The notes: generated by a model from the sequence alone, not told the origin. Counted from the first letter of the stretch, positions 13,921 through 22,049 are shown. The stretch is 22,100 bases of DNA from Fidelibacterota bacterium 46_43 (GCA_001509335.1 LGGY01000135.1:1-22100), one strand, 5' to 3'. Program-made: numbers and translations.

Positions 13921-15289
13921 AGGTCTCCTTTTGCAGGGTGCAGGTGAGTTTTACGCAGGATGCCGCTCCGGAAGGGACGGGATAATGAACACTCCGGCGA
14001 ACGCCCGGGACCCAGAGAATGTTTTGACCGTCTGTCACCACAGGATAGTGAGGTCGAATGAGGGCCGGGATGCGGGCATCTTTGAGCAAATCACTCACCA
14101 GATGCTTTCCTTTCCCCATGGGTTCCAGGCGGTCTCCCGCTTTCCATACTCGAATATACACTTTTATATGAATTAAATCATCAGCAAAATAAGCTTCGGC
14201 GGGATTTGTTTCCCATTTTTCGGGAACAGGTGCTTTTTTCCATACCAGTGTGATCCAAGAGGTCCATGCTACAGTAGTTTTAGGTTTCCACAGGGTCTTT
14301 TTTCCTGAATCCACACCGGTGGTTAAGAGGGCATGATCGGATTCCACAACCACCCGGTGTTGATCATCCACCTGAAAAACGCGTCCTTTATCTGCCTCCT
14401 TCAAAAACCCGGTCAGTTGATCCAGGGTTTCGCGGCTCACGTGGGCAATGTTATCCTCCTGAGAAAAAAACTCTTTCAATAAAGCCCGTTGACGGTCTGC
14501 CCCGAGGGTACGCCACCGATCCAGATTGAGGTTCCATCCCTCCGGATGGGGAGAAAAAAGGCGGTCCAGATCCTCGCGAAGGTAGGATTTCAAAACACGG
14601 TATGCCAAAGATGCTGAATCGGCCAGTTTGACAAGATGGTCTGAGACGGCAGGGAACCCTGTTTTTTTCAGGTAGGGGAGGATGGTATAGCGGATGCGGT
14701 TGCGGGTAAAGGATTCATCCTTATTGGATTGATCCTCGGCATAGAGGAGTCCGCGGGTCAGGCAGTAGGCATCGATTTCCTGGCGGGAGACACGTAAAAG
14801 GGGGCGGCGAATAGTTCCTCTGGCGGGGTGAATCCCCTGAAGGCCGTGAAAGCCTGATCCTTTCAATATACGATAGAGGATAGTCTCGGCCTGATCATCC
14901 ATGTGATGGCCGGTGATCACGGCGGTGCAATTTTCCTCCTTAGCCCAGGATTCGAGAAGGTCGTAGCGCATGTCACGGGCAGTTTGTTCCAGGTTGCCCG
15001 ATGGAGGAATGGTAAGTTTTCCTTCCCGTAGGGGAATTTCCAGCTCGTGGACGATATGACGGCAGAGTGCGGATTCCCGGGAATCGGCACCGGAACGCAA
15101 TCCGTGATTGACATGTCCCGCCACCAGGTGCCAGCCCCAGGCCGGAGCCAATTCGTGAAGAAGATACAATAATGCCACACTGTCCCTCCCGCCGGAGAAG
15201 GCCACCAAAAGCCGCTCTCCCGGGGTAAGGAGTTTTTCTTCCGTGATGTACCGATGCACTTTATGTGCCAGGACTGACCATTCTGTCAT
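13889..15289 (-). CDS. tilS: tRNA(Ile)-lysidine synthase
   Basis: Modifies C34 of the CAU-anticodon tRNA(Ile) to lysidine using ATP and lysine, so that it reads AUA. From the ATG at 15289 it is 466 residues. The N-terminal PP-loop ATPase motif SGGRDS is at 32-37, followed by 'HVNHGLR' and 'ITGHHMDDQAETILYRILKG', then 'RPLLRVSRQEIDAYC' and 'DQSNKDESFTRNRIRYTILP', all characteristic. The C-terminal domain, from about 375, contains 'VWKAGDRLEPMGKGKHLVSD' and 'WVPGVRRS', the TilS C-terminal tRNA-binding unit. A TTG at 15295 could add two residues; neither start has a clear ribosome site, so ATG 15289 is preferred on codon type. The 3' end runs 32 nt into hpt through AAA AAA AAA. Confidence 0.95.
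   Translation of the reverse strand: MTEWSVLAHKVHRYITEEKLLTPGERLLVAFSGGRDSVALLYLLHELAPAWGWHLVAGHVNHGLRSGADSRESALCRHIVHELEIPLREGKLTIPPSGNLEQTARDMRYDLLESWAKEENCTAVITGHHMDDQAETILYRILKGSGFHGLQGIHPARGTIRRPLLRVSRQEIDAYCLTRGLLYAEDQSNKDESFTRNRIRYTILPYLKKTGFPAVSDHLVKLADSASLAYRVLKSYLREDLDRLFSPHPEGWNLNLDRWRTLGADRQRALLKEFFSQEDNIAHVSRETLDQLTGFLKEADKGRVFQVDDQHRVVVESDHALLTTGVDSGKKTLWKPKTTVAWTSWITLVWKKAPVPEKWETNPAEAYFADDLIHIKVYIRVWKAGDRLEPMGKGKHLVSDLLKDARIPALIRPHYPVVTDGQNILWVPGVRRSVHYPVPSGAASCVKLTCTLQKETYELIKKKSDH
13901..13909 (-). other. A9 homopolymer in the tilS/hpt overlap (possible slippage site)
   Basis: Nine A residues on the coding strand lie inside the 32-nt overlap. tilS reads them as three AAA (Lys) codons shortly before its stop; hpt reads them one base out of register. 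Loss of a single A in the transcript, or a +1 ribosomal shift, would join tilS to hpt in frame through '...YELIKKNLIIDHEGPF...'. The sequence shows the run and the frames directly; actual slippage is inference. Confidence 0.6.
13925..13930 (-). promoter_or_regulatory. Ribosome binding site that fixes the hpt start
   Basis: AAGGAG lies 4 nt before the ATG at 13920, inside the tilS coding region. It is among the clearest ribosome sites in the window and supports the long 32-nt overlap as real rather than an over-extended start. Confidence 0.8.
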
Positions 15290-15330
15290 AATCAAAGATA
15301 AGAAACCCCGTGGGTGAAAACCGCTTTTTT

Positions 15331-15951
15331 TCAGAGTTTGGTGGTAAAGGGGTTATGTTGTTTTTCATGGTTTACGCTGGTAGCCGGTCCGTGTCCTGGA
15401 TAGAGGATGGTCTCGCCGGGAAGTGTAAAAATATGATCCCGGATAGATGTCATGAGGGCTTCATGATCTCCTCCGGGAAAGTCGGTTCGGCCTACGGAGC
15501 GGTAAAAAATGGTATCGCCGGTAAAAACGCCGGAATCCGTCACAAGAATGATTCCTCCGGGTGTGTGTCCGGGGGTGTGCCGGTAGGGAAGGTTAAAATG
15601 TCCTGCCTTCAGGGGCTTTTTTCCATCCAGCCAGGTGACAGGTTTTGGTTCTCCGTGATAAGGCATGTGAAACTGTTCACACATGGTTTTGAGGTATTTC
15701 AGCACCTCCCGTTCTTTTTTATGGAGGAAACAGGGGATGGCGTATTCTTTCATAATCAGGGGTGCGGAAATGATATGATCCAGGTGGGCATGGGTGCACA
15801 CAATACCAACGGGATTCAGCTCATTTTCCCGTATAAAATCCAGAATTTTTTGTCCCCGGTCGCCCGGATCGATGATGAGTGTTTCACCGGCTTCGGTAAG
15901 GAAATACGTATTGGACTGAAAAATGCCCAGGGTAAGGGAATCAATCTGCAT
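15331..15951 (-). CDS. Metallo-beta-lactamase-fold hydrolase (glyoxalase II-like)
   Basis: A 206-residue cytosolic enzyme of the glyoxalase II/YcbL type. The zinc motif THAHLDHI carries His54, His56, Asp58 and His59. Further ligands are expected in 'HTPGHTPGG', 'GVFTGDTIFYRSVGRTDFPG' (bridging Asp) and 'LYPGHGPATSV' (last His). The family hydrolyses thioesters such as S-lactoylglutathione, but single-domain members of this size have varied or unknown substrates, so no substrate is claimed. It lacks the C-terminal glutathione-binding extension of true GloB. ATG 15951 gives the usual family N-terminus ('MQIDSLTLGIFQSNTY'); an ATG at 15963 would overlap the PHP gene by 8 nt and add four residues. 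Neither has an evident ribosome site. tilS begins about 41 nt downstream. Confidence 0.9.
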   Translation of the reverse strand: MQIDSLTLGIFQSNTYFLTEAGETLIIDPGDRGQKILDFIRENELNPVGIVCTHAHLDHIISAPLIMKEYAIPCFLHKKEREVLKYLKTMCEQFHMPYHGEPKPVTWLDGKKPLKAGHFNLPYRHTPGHTPGGIILVTDSGVFTGDTIFYRSVGRTDFPGGDHEALMTSIRDHIFTLPGETILYPGHGPATSVNHEKQHNPFTTKL

Positions 15952-15955
15952 GGTT

Positions 15956-16825
15956 TTACACATAGGTTGCGATGAAGGTTTTACGTTCTTTTAAGGTTTC
16001 TTTAAAATCCATCCAGCGGCGGATATCCAGGCCGAATTCTCCCAGGGAGGCCTGAGCTCCGGGACGGGAGCCATGAAAATCGGATCCGCCGGTTGGAATC
16101 TTTCCATTGTTTACAGCAATTTTTAACAGGGATTCAGCCATTGCTTCGTTGTGATCAGGGTGCCACACCTCGATACCATCCAGCCGGGGATGGTTGAGAA
16201 GGGGGGTTAATCCGTTTGGACTGCTTTTTCCGGGGTGTGCCAAAACGGCGATGCCTTTGGCGGCGTGAATCAAATCCAGTCCTTCGTCAAAACTCATTTT
16301 CGCCTTGGGGACATAAGCCGGTTTATCGTAATCCAGATAGGTTTCGAAGGCCTCGTTGACGGATTTCACCCAGCCCCGTTCCACCATGACCCGGGCGATA
16401 TGGGGCCGGCCGGCAGCCGTGTCAGTTCGCAGACCTGCTTCCACCTCTTCCTTACGGATGGGGAGTCCTAAATGTTGCAATTTTGCTACTATTTTGGTCA
16501 TGCGTTCGTGACGGACCTTCCGGTAATAGCCCAGTTTTTCATTCAGGGAGGAGTCTCCCGGATCAAAACCGTATCCCAGAAGGTGAAAATCAACCTTCTC
16601 ATGAAGGACCGAGAGTTCCACGCCGGGGATGGCAATACCCCGGAACATTTTTTGGAAAGGGGCAAAGCCACGGACTGTATCGTGATCGTTAAGGGAGGCA
16701 GCCATGACCCCTTTGCGGGTAAGTTTTTGGGCCACAGCGGCAGGTGAAAGTTGTCCGTCCGAGGCAGTAGAATGGAGGTGCAAATCGGCATAAAAAGCCG
16801 GAGAAGATGTCTTAAAACGAATCAC
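15956..16825 (-). CDS. PHP-domain metal-dependent phosphoesterase (YciV/RNase AM-like)
   Basis: A 289-residue protein of the PHP family. The N-terminal metal motif 'YADLHLHSTASDGQLSP' has His16 and His18, followed by 'SLNDHDTVRGF' near 44-54, 'GVELSVLHEKVDFHLLGYGF' near 68-87, 'VLAHPGKSSPNGL' near the middle, and 'GGSDFHGSRPG' near the C-terminus, completing the expected metal ligands. Relatives remove 3' phosphate from nucleoside 3',5'-bisphosphates or trim RNA 5' ends; which applies here is not determined by the sequence. The start is GTG, chosen because AAGGA lies 5 nt upstream and the position is only 8 nt after the dxs stop. A link to nucleotide turnover together with the NrnA-like gene at the head of the array is possible but inferred. 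Confidence 0.9.
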   Translation of the reverse strand: MIRFKTSSPAFYADLHLHSTASDGQLSPAAVAQKLTRKGVMAASLNDHDTVRGFAPFQKMFRGIAIPGVELSVLHEKVDFHLLGYGFDPGDSSLNEKLGYYRKVRHERMTKIVAKLQHLGLPIRKEEVEAGLRTDTAAGRPHIARVMVERGWVKSVNEAFETYLDYDKPAYVPKAKMSFDEGLDLIHAAKGIAVLAHPGKSSPNGLTPLLNHPRLDGIEVWHPDHNEAMAESLLKIAVNNGKIPTGGSDFHGSRPGAQASLGEFGLDIRRWMDFKETLKERKTFIATYV

Positions 16826-16830
16826 GCCCG

Positions 16831-16835
16831 TCCTT
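16831..16835 (-). promoter_or_regulatory. Ribosome binding site for the GTG start of the PHP gene
   Basis: AAGGA overlaps the dxs TAA stop and lies 5 nt before the GTG at 16825. It decides in favour of the non-ATG start and implies coupling of translation to dxs termination. Confidence 0.7.
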
Positions 16836-18690
16836 ATTTCAGTAATTCTTTCAGAGTATCGGCAATTTGGGTGGCAGAGAGTCCCGCCTCTTTCAGTAAT
16901 TCAGTGCGCTTGCCATGGGGGATATAGGCATCGGGGAGTGTCATATTCACCACACGTGTTTTCCCACTGTGGTTGCACAGAGCCCGGATCTGCTGACCCA
17001 AACCACCGGCAGGGGCATTTTCTTCCACCGTCAAAAGAATCTTATGAGATTCGGCCAGCTGTTTCAGGAGGTCTGTATCCATGGGCTTGATGAAACGAGC
17101 GTTGACAAAGGTCACATCGGGGATTACTCCGGCCAGCATGCGGAGGGCCAGTTCGGACTCATACACCATGGATCCGGTGGCAATGAGGGCAAGTTTTTTG
17201 CCTTTCTGGAGGATTTCCCAGGTACCGGGTTCGATTATTTCAGGTTCACGGTTCGGCTCAAAGCGGACCGCTTCATCCCGTGGGTAGCGAATCACATAGG
17301 GTTTATCCGTCACCGTCAGGGCGGAATGCATGAGATTCCGGAGTTCGTTTCCATCTTTCGGCGCGGCGACAATCACATTGGGCAGCATGGATATATAGGA
17401 GAGATCAAAAACACCGTGGTGTGTGGGTCCGTCAGCGCCTACGAGTCCTGCCCGGTCCAGGCAAAAAATCACGGGGAGTTTCTGGAGGGACACATCATGC
17501 ATCAGGGGATCGAGGGCCCGCTGCATAAAGGTGGAATAGATAGCCACAATAGGCCGGAGACCATTGGCTGCCATTCCGGCAGCAAAAGTGACGGCATGGC
17601 CTTCAGCAATCCCCACATCAAAAAAGCGGTTGTGAAATTTCTCGTCAAATTCAATAAGTCCTGTCCCTTCCCGCATGGCGGCAGTTATAGCCACCACTTT
17701 GGGTTCTTTTTCCGCCAGTTCCACAGCAGTGTGACCGAACACGTGGGTATAAGTCGGAGCCTTGGGTTTGGGTCCTACCTTGCCGCCCTGAATACCGTGA
17801 AAGGTGGTGGGGTCGTCTTCCGCTTCCGTGAGACCTTTCCCCTTTTTGGTAATCACGTGGACCAGAATAGGGGTTTTGATATCCTTCAGGCGGCGGAACA
17901 TGGTTACCAGAGCCTGGATATCGTGGCCATCCACGGGACCGAAATAGCGCACGCCCATTTCATCAAAAAGAATGCCGGGCAACAGGATGTTTTTCAGACT
18001 CTCCTCCAGCTTTTTGAGTCCGCTCCGCAGCATAAATTCCCCCAGGGAAAGCCTGCTGGTCAGGTTCCAGATCTTATCCCGGATACGGTTATAAATAGGA
18101 TCTGTCACAATCTTGTTCAGATATTTGGACATGGCACCCACATTAGGAGAGATGGACATGGCATTGTCGTTGAGGATGGTAATCATCTGTTTTTTCATAT
18201 TCCCCAGGTTATTCAGTCCCTCGTAAGCCAGTCCGCCTGTAAGGGAACCATCTCCGATCACCGCCAGAATCCTCCCGGGTTGTTCCAGAAGTTCATTGGC
18301 CACGGAAAAACCCAGGGCAGCAGAGATAGACGTGGATGCATGTCCAGCGCCATACACATCGTATTCACTTTCAGATCGTTTTAAAAAACCGCTGATGCCG
18401 CCGTACTGGCGGAGGGTGTGGAGTTTATCCCGCCGGCCGGTCAGGACTTTATAGGCATAGGCCTGGTGGCCCACATCCCAGATAATTTTATCCTCGGGCA
18501 GGTCAAATACATACAGGAGGGCGATAGTCAGTTCCACCACCCCCAGGGAGGGGGCCAGATGCCCGCCGGTTTTTTTCACCGTTTCAATAATAAAATCCCG
18601 GACCTCATCAGCCAGGATCTTAAGTTCATTCACATTGAGCTTTTTCAGATCAGCCGGGGTATTGACCCCGTTCAGGTATTGGTATTCCAT
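16834..18690 (-). CDS. dxs: 1-deoxy-D-xylulose-5-phosphate synthase
   Basis: Thiamine-diphosphate enzyme that condenses pyruvate and glyceraldehyde-3-phosphate to DXP, the first step of the MEP isoprenoid pathway; cytosolic. It has 618 residues, normal for the family. Landmarks are 'GGHLAPSLGVVELTIAL' near 42-58, 'IWDVGHQAYAYKVLTGR' near 70-86 and the thiamine-diphosphate motif starting GDGSLTGG at 146. Then come 'YFGPVDGHD', 'HVITKKGKG', the pyrimidine-binding half 'DVGIAEGHAVTFAAGMA', 'DRAGLVGADGPTHHGVFD' and 'PYVIRYPRDEA'. The C-terminal third is the transketolase C domain. The gene starts one nt after the pdxT stop. ispH, the last MEP enzyme, lies three genes upstream in the same array. 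Confidence 0.98.
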   Translation of the reverse strand: MEYQYLNGVNTPADLKKLNVNELKILADEVRDFIIETVKKTGGHLAPSLGVVELTIALLYVFDLPEDKIIWDVGHQAYAYKVLTGRRDKLHTLRQYGGISGFLKRSESEYDVYGAGHASTSISAALGFSVANELLEQPGRILAVIGDGSLTGGLAYEGLNNLGNMKKQMITILNDNAMSISPNVGAMSKYLNKIVTDPIYNRIRDKIWNLTSRLSLGEFMLRSGLKKLEESLKNILLPGILFDEMGVRYFGPVDGHDIQALVTMFRRLKDIKTPILVHVITKKGKGLTEAEDDPTTFHGIQGGKVGPKPKAPTYTHVFGHTAVELAEKEPKVVAITAAMREGTGLIEFDEKFHNRFFDVGIAEGHAVTFAAGMAANGLRPIVAIYSTFMQRALDPLMHDVSLQKLPVIFCLDRAGLVGADGPTHHGVFDLSYISMLPNVIVAAPKDGNELRNLMHSALTVTDKPYVIRYPRDEAVRFEPNREPEIIEPGTWEILQKGKKLALIATGSMVYESELALRMLAGVIPDVTFVNARFIKPMDTDLLKQLAESHKILLTVEENAPAGGLGQQIRALCNHSGKTRVVNMTLPDAYIPHGKRTELLKEAGLSATQIADTLKELLK

Positions 18691-18691
18691 A

Positions 18692-19270
18692 TCACTTCCC
18701 GGATTGGGTTACACAGTGCCGGATAAAATAGTCATGGACCCGGACGTCATTGGTGAGTTCGGGATGAAAAGCGGCACCCAGGAGGTGTTTTTGCCTAACC
18801 ATCACCGCTTCACCCCGAAAGGTGGCCACAATTTCTGCTTCCTTACCCACTTTGAGGATTTTCGGAGCCCGGATAAAGACGGCATGAAAGGGATGCTCAT
18901 CAAAGGAAAGGGTTATATCTTCCGTAAAGGATTCAATCTGGGAACCGTAAGCATTCCGTTCAATCACCGCATCCAGGAGTCCCAACTGCCGCACCCGTGG
19001 ATCGGTGCAGCCCTTTCCCAGCATAATGAGTCCGGCACAGGTTCCAAAAACCGCTTTTTTCTGGGCAAAGGCGTGGAGGTCCTCCCAGGCCAGGCGGTAT
19101 CCCAATTGACGAGTAATGACGGTAGATTCCCCGCCAGGGATGATGAGCCCGTCCAGATGTGCCAGGTCCGCAGCATATTTAACAATTACCGGTTGGGTTT
19201 GGAGGGCTTTCAGGGTCTCTGCATGTTTATGAAAGGCACCCTGAATAGCCAGCACACCGATTTGAAGCAC
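18692..19270 (-). CDS. pdxT: PLP synthase glutaminase subunit PdxT
   Basis: Class I-type glutamine amidotransferase that frees ammonia from glutamine and passes it to PdxS for pyridoxal 5'-phosphate synthesis. It has 192 residues. The catalytic triad is visible: Cys78 in 'FGTCAGLIMLGK', and His169 and Glu171 in 'AAFHPELTND'. 'GLIIPGGESTVI' at 41-52 and 'LAIQGAFHKH' near the N-terminus are standard. The start is a GTG placed immediately after the pdxS TAA, with GGTGG just upstream; family alignment of 'MLQIGVLAIQG' supports it. The strictly adjacent pdxS and pdxT fit the known 12+12 subunit complex. Confidence 0.97.
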   Translation of the reverse strand: MLQIGVLAIQGAFHKHAETLKALQTQPVIVKYAADLAHLDGLIIPGGESTVITRQLGYRLAWEDLHAFAQKKAVFGTCAGLIMLGKGCTDPRVRQLGLLDAVIERNAYGSQIESFTEDITLSFDEHPFHAVFIRAPKILKVGKEAEIVATFRGEAVMVRQKHLLGAAFHPELTNDVRVHDYFIRHCVTQSGK

Positions 19271-20152
19271 TTACCACCCCCGTTTAGCCAGCTGTTCATC
19301 GTCGGGTAATCCTTTGGCAGGCCTGCCGAGCATGGCGTCTTTGAGTCCTTTCGAGACCTCCAGAAGCACAGCCGGATCGGTGTAATAGGTCACAGCTTTC
19401 ACAATAGCTTCCGCCCGGGCGGAAGGATCTTCGGATTTAAAGATACCCGACCCTACAAAAACCGCTTCGGCACCCAATTGCATCATAAGGGAGGCGTCCG
19501 CAGGGGTTGCAATGCCGCCGGCAGCAAAATTGGGGACGGGCAGGCGGCCTTTCTGTGCCACAATTTCCACTACGGAAAAAGGTGCACCCAGGCGTTTGGC
19601 TTCCGCCATCAATTCTTCTTTATCCATCATCTGGAGACGCCGAATACCCCGGTTGACTTCCCGCATGTGCCGGACCGCTTCCACGATATCGCCGGTACCT
19701 GCTTCACCTTTGGTCCGCATCATTGCGGCCCCTTCGCCAATCCGCCGGAGGGCTTCCCCCAGGTCCCGGCAACCACAGACGAAAGGTGCTTTAAAATCGT
19801 GTTTCCAGATGTGGTTTTCTTCATCGGCAGGCGTCAACACTTCCGATTCGTCAATAAAATCAATCCCCAGTTCTTCCAGTATCTGGGCTTCGGCAAAATG
19901 TCCGATACGGCATTTAGCCATAACGGGGATAGAGACAGCCTCTTTAATCTTGAGAATCATTTCCGGATTGCTCATCCGGGCGATGCCGCCGTAAGCCCGG
20001 ATATCGGCAGGAATCCGTTCCAGGGCCATCACGGCTGCTGCACCGGCATCTTCGGCAATTTTCGCCTGGTCCACATTGGTCACGTCCATAATGACGCCGC
20101 CTTTGAGCATTTCCGCCAGGCCCACTTTCACTTCATAGGAACTCTTTTCCAT
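19271..20152 (-). CDS. pdxS: Pyridoxal 5'-phosphate synthase lyase subunit PdxS
   Basis: Builds PLP from ribose-5-phosphate, glyceraldehyde-3-phosphate and ammonia (DXP-independent route). From the ATG at 20152 it has 293 residues. The substrate lysine is Lys80 in 'PVMAKCRIGHFAEA', Asp23 lies in 'GGVIMDVTNVDQA', the second catalytic lysine is Lys148 in 'MMRTKGEAGTGD', and 'NFAAGGIATPADASLMMQLG' forms the phosphate site. A GTG at 20170 directly behind ispH would add six residues, but AGAAGGA sits 5 nt before the ATG at 20152, so the shorter form is chosen. It is coupled to pdxT with zero spacing. The presence of pdxST means that DXP made by dxs is not needed for PLP here. Confidence 0.98.
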   Translation of the reverse strand: MEKSSYEVKVGLAEMLKGGVIMDVTNVDQAKIAEDAGAAAVMALERIPADIRAYGGIARMSNPEMILKIKEAVSIPVMAKCRIGHFAEAQILEELGIDFIDESEVLTPADEENHIWKHDFKAPFVCGCRDLGEALRRIGEGAAMMRTKGEAGTGDIVEAVRHMREVNRGIRRLQMMDKEELMAEAKRLGAPFSVVEIVAQKGRLPVPNFAAGGIATPADASLMMQLGAEAVFVGSGIFKSEDPSARAEAIVKAVTYYTDPAVLLEVSKGLKDAMLGRPAKGLPDDEQLAKRGW

Positions 20153-20157
20153 GTCAG

Positions 20158-20164
20158 TCCTTCT
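20158..20164 (-). promoter_or_regulatory. Ribosome binding site that fixes the pdxS start
   Basis: AGAAGGA lies 5 nt before the ATG at 20152 and inside the optional extension from the GTG at 20170, so it argues against that extension. Confidence 0.8.
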
Positions 20165-20170
20165 TTCCAC

Positions 20171-21022
20171 TCATATCGTTTGAATTTTTTCTATCACATC
20201 CCGGATCACCGCATCAGGAGTACTGGCTCCGGCAGTGATCCCTATTGATTGTACGGATTTTAAACCCTCAATATCAAGTTCATCCGCCGAGGCAATGCGG
20301 ATGACATTCGGGTTCAGCTTACGGATTACAACTTCCAGGCGCCTGGTATTGGCAGAGGTCTCACTTCCAATGACAATCACCGCTTCATTCTCCCGGGCGA
20401 CCCGTTCGGCTTCTTTCTGATTCAGGCGGCTGGGTGCGCAGATGGTATTCACCACCCGTAAATCCAGCACCCTGGGAATCAATTCGGCCACAATGGCCTG
20501 CAAATTGGCCTGAGTCTGGGTGCTTTGAGATACCACACCGGCCTTTTTTATGGTCGGAAGATTTCGGGCTTCTTCCGGGGTTTCAATCACCACCGCATCT
20601 TTCACCTGTCCGGCAATACCAATCACCTCATCGTGACCATGATCACCGACAATCAGGCAACGGCGGCCTTCTTTTTCCAATTCCCGGATGGCTTTGTGGA
20701 TTTCCCTTACCAGGGGACAGGTGGCATCGAGGATGGTAAATCCCCGCCCGTAGAGTGAATCTTCCACTGCCGGTGTAGTGCCATGAGCCCGGAGAAGAAC
20801 AGGGGCATCGTGGGGAATTTTATCGGGAGAATCCACCACCTGGACCCCTTGTCGGGCCAGATCCCGGATGACTGCCTCGTTGTGGACAATATCACCCAGC
20901 ATAGTCACTCGACCGTGTTTTTGGGCAGCATTTTCAGCCATCTGGACGGCTCTTCGGACTCCGGCGCAAAAGCCACACCCTTTGGCCACATCGATTGTGA
21001 TGTGTGATTTACTACTCTTCAT
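20171..21022 (-). CDS. ispH: 4-hydroxy-3-methylbut-2-enyl diphosphate reductase
   Basis: Iron-sulfur enzyme that reduces HMBPP to IPP and DMAPP, the last step of the MEP pathway. It has 283 residues. The three cluster cysteines are Cys19 ('GCGFCAGVRRA'), Cys102 ('DATCPLV') and Cys195 ('NTICAPS'). Substrate residues include His48 ('GDIVHNEAV'), His80 ('RAHGTTPAV'), His130 and Glu132 ('GDHGHDEV') and 'SETSANTRRL' near 225. The C-terminus has 'ITAGASTPDAVI'. After Cys195 the sequence reads APSRLNQ where most homologues have a Thr then Arg-Gln (C..T..RQ); the Ser and Asn are a mild deviation. The start overlaps the NrnA-like gene as ATGA, with GAGGGT 5 nt upstream, suggesting coupled translation. 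Confidence 0.96.
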   Translation of the reverse strand: MKSSKSHITIDVAKGCGFCAGVRRAVQMAENAAQKHGRVTMLGDIVHNEAVIRDLARQGVQVVDSPDKIPHDAPVLLRAHGTTPAVEDSLYGRGFTILDATCPLVREIHKAIRELEKEGRRCLIVGDHGHDEVIGIAGQVKDAVVIETPEEARNLPTIKKAGVVSQSTQTQANLQAIVAELIPRVLDLRVVNTICAPSRLNQKEAERVARENEAVIVIGSETSANTRRLEVVIRKLNPNVIRIASADELDIEGLKSVQSIGITAGASTPDAVIRDVIEKIQTI

Positions 21023-22023
21023 GGTGTACCCTCTATCGCTCGTTTTACATCGCTAAGGATGGCGGGGATGGCTTCTTCTATCCCTTTTTTCAAATTTGCC
21101 CCGGCGGCAAAAGGGTGTCCTCCTCCGCCGAAGTGCTGAGCCACTTTATGAATAACCACCCTGCCTTTTGAACGGAGGTTCACCCGACAACTTCCGTCCT
21201 CCATTTCCTTGAACATGACACTCACCTCTACCCCGGCAATGCTGCGCATAAAATCGCTGAAACCATCCAGGTCATCATGGGTAACACCGTATTTTCCCAT
21301 CATTTTTTGATAAATCACAAACCAGACCAGTCGGCCATCAGACTCAAAACGGAGATCCTGAAGGACATGTCCCAGGAGTCTCATGCGGGCAGGCGAAAAC
21401 TGCTCATAAATCCGGCAATACATCTTGTAAGGATCGATACCATATACAATCAGGTCTCCGGCCATGTGGTGATCTTCAGCCCGTGTATTGGAAAACTTGA
21501 AATTACCGGTATCGGTCATAACGGCTACGTAGAGGGCAGTGGCCATGGGAGGATTCAGGTGGCTGGGGTAGAAAGCCTTCAGATAATCATAGATCATATA
21601 ACCGGTAGAAGAGGCATGGGTATCTTCGATGGCCAGGAGGTACTTTTCATGGGATATTTGAGGATGATGATCGATGGAAATCACGGCTTTGCCTGATTCC
21701 CGTGCTGCCAGTCCCACATAGCCTGCCCGGTCAAAATCCCCCACATCAAGAAAAATTACAAGATCCCCCCGGTTTACATCACCGGTATGAATCGTTTTCA
21801 CAAAGGTTGTAATCTCATGGTTTTCATCCAGAAAGCGAAGGGACTCGGGCATGGGTGATGGATTGAGAATGGAGACGGATTTTCCCAGTTGGCGCAGGTG
21901 ATAAGCCATAGCCAGTTCAGAGCCGATGGCATCGCCGTCGGGATTCAGGTGGGTTGTGAGGATGACGGATTGGACATATTTCAGCCGTTGATTGAATTCT
22001 CTCCATTTACTGATTGTTTCCAT
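21019..22023 (-). CDS. nrnA: DHH/DHHA1 phosphoesterase, NrnA-like (nanoRNase/pAp phosphatase)
   Basis: A 334-residue cytosolic protein of the NrnA family, which degrades 2- to 5-nt RNAs and can dephosphorylate pAp; some relatives cleave pApA from c-di-AMP breakdown. The DHH domain shows 'HLNPDGDAIGS' (25-35), 'IFLDVGDFDRAGYVG' (90-104) and the DHH motif in 'ISIDHHPQ' (116-123), then 'TDTGNFKFSNT'. The DHHA1 domain ends with 'GGGGHPFAAGA' near 299-309. All metal-site motifs are intact. The ATG at 22023 has AAAGGT 5 nt upstream and matches the usual family start, although the frame stays open upstream to the window edge. It is the first complete gene of the array. cdaA lies in the same run of genes, so a c-di-AMP turnover link is possible but only inferred. 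Confidence 0.92.
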   Translation of the reverse strand: METISKWREFNQRLKYVQSVILTTHLNPDGDAIGSELAMAYHLRQLGKSVSILNPSPMPESLRFLDENHEITTFVKTIHTGDVNRGDLVIFLDVGDFDRAGYVGLAARESGKAVISIDHHPQISHEKYLLAIEDTHASSTGYMIYDYLKAFYPSHLNPPMATALYVAVMTDTGNFKFSNTRAEDHHMAGDLIVYGIDPYKMYCRIYEQFSPARMRLLGHVLQDLRFESDGRLVWFVIYQKMMGKYGVTHDDLDGFSDFMRSIAGVEVSVMFKEMEDGSCRVNLRSKGRVVIHKVAQHFGGGGHPFAAGANLKKGIEEAIPAILSDVKRAIEGTP

Positions 22024-22049
22024 AAGACCTTTCTTTTGAATGCAAGCGT

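Noticed and set aside
16915..18384. A 489-codon open frame on the plus strand opposite dxs
   Set aside because: It is fully antisense to a complete, motif-perfect dxs. Its translation is rich in His, Gly and Phe with no recognisable domain, as expected from the complement of a codon-biased gene.
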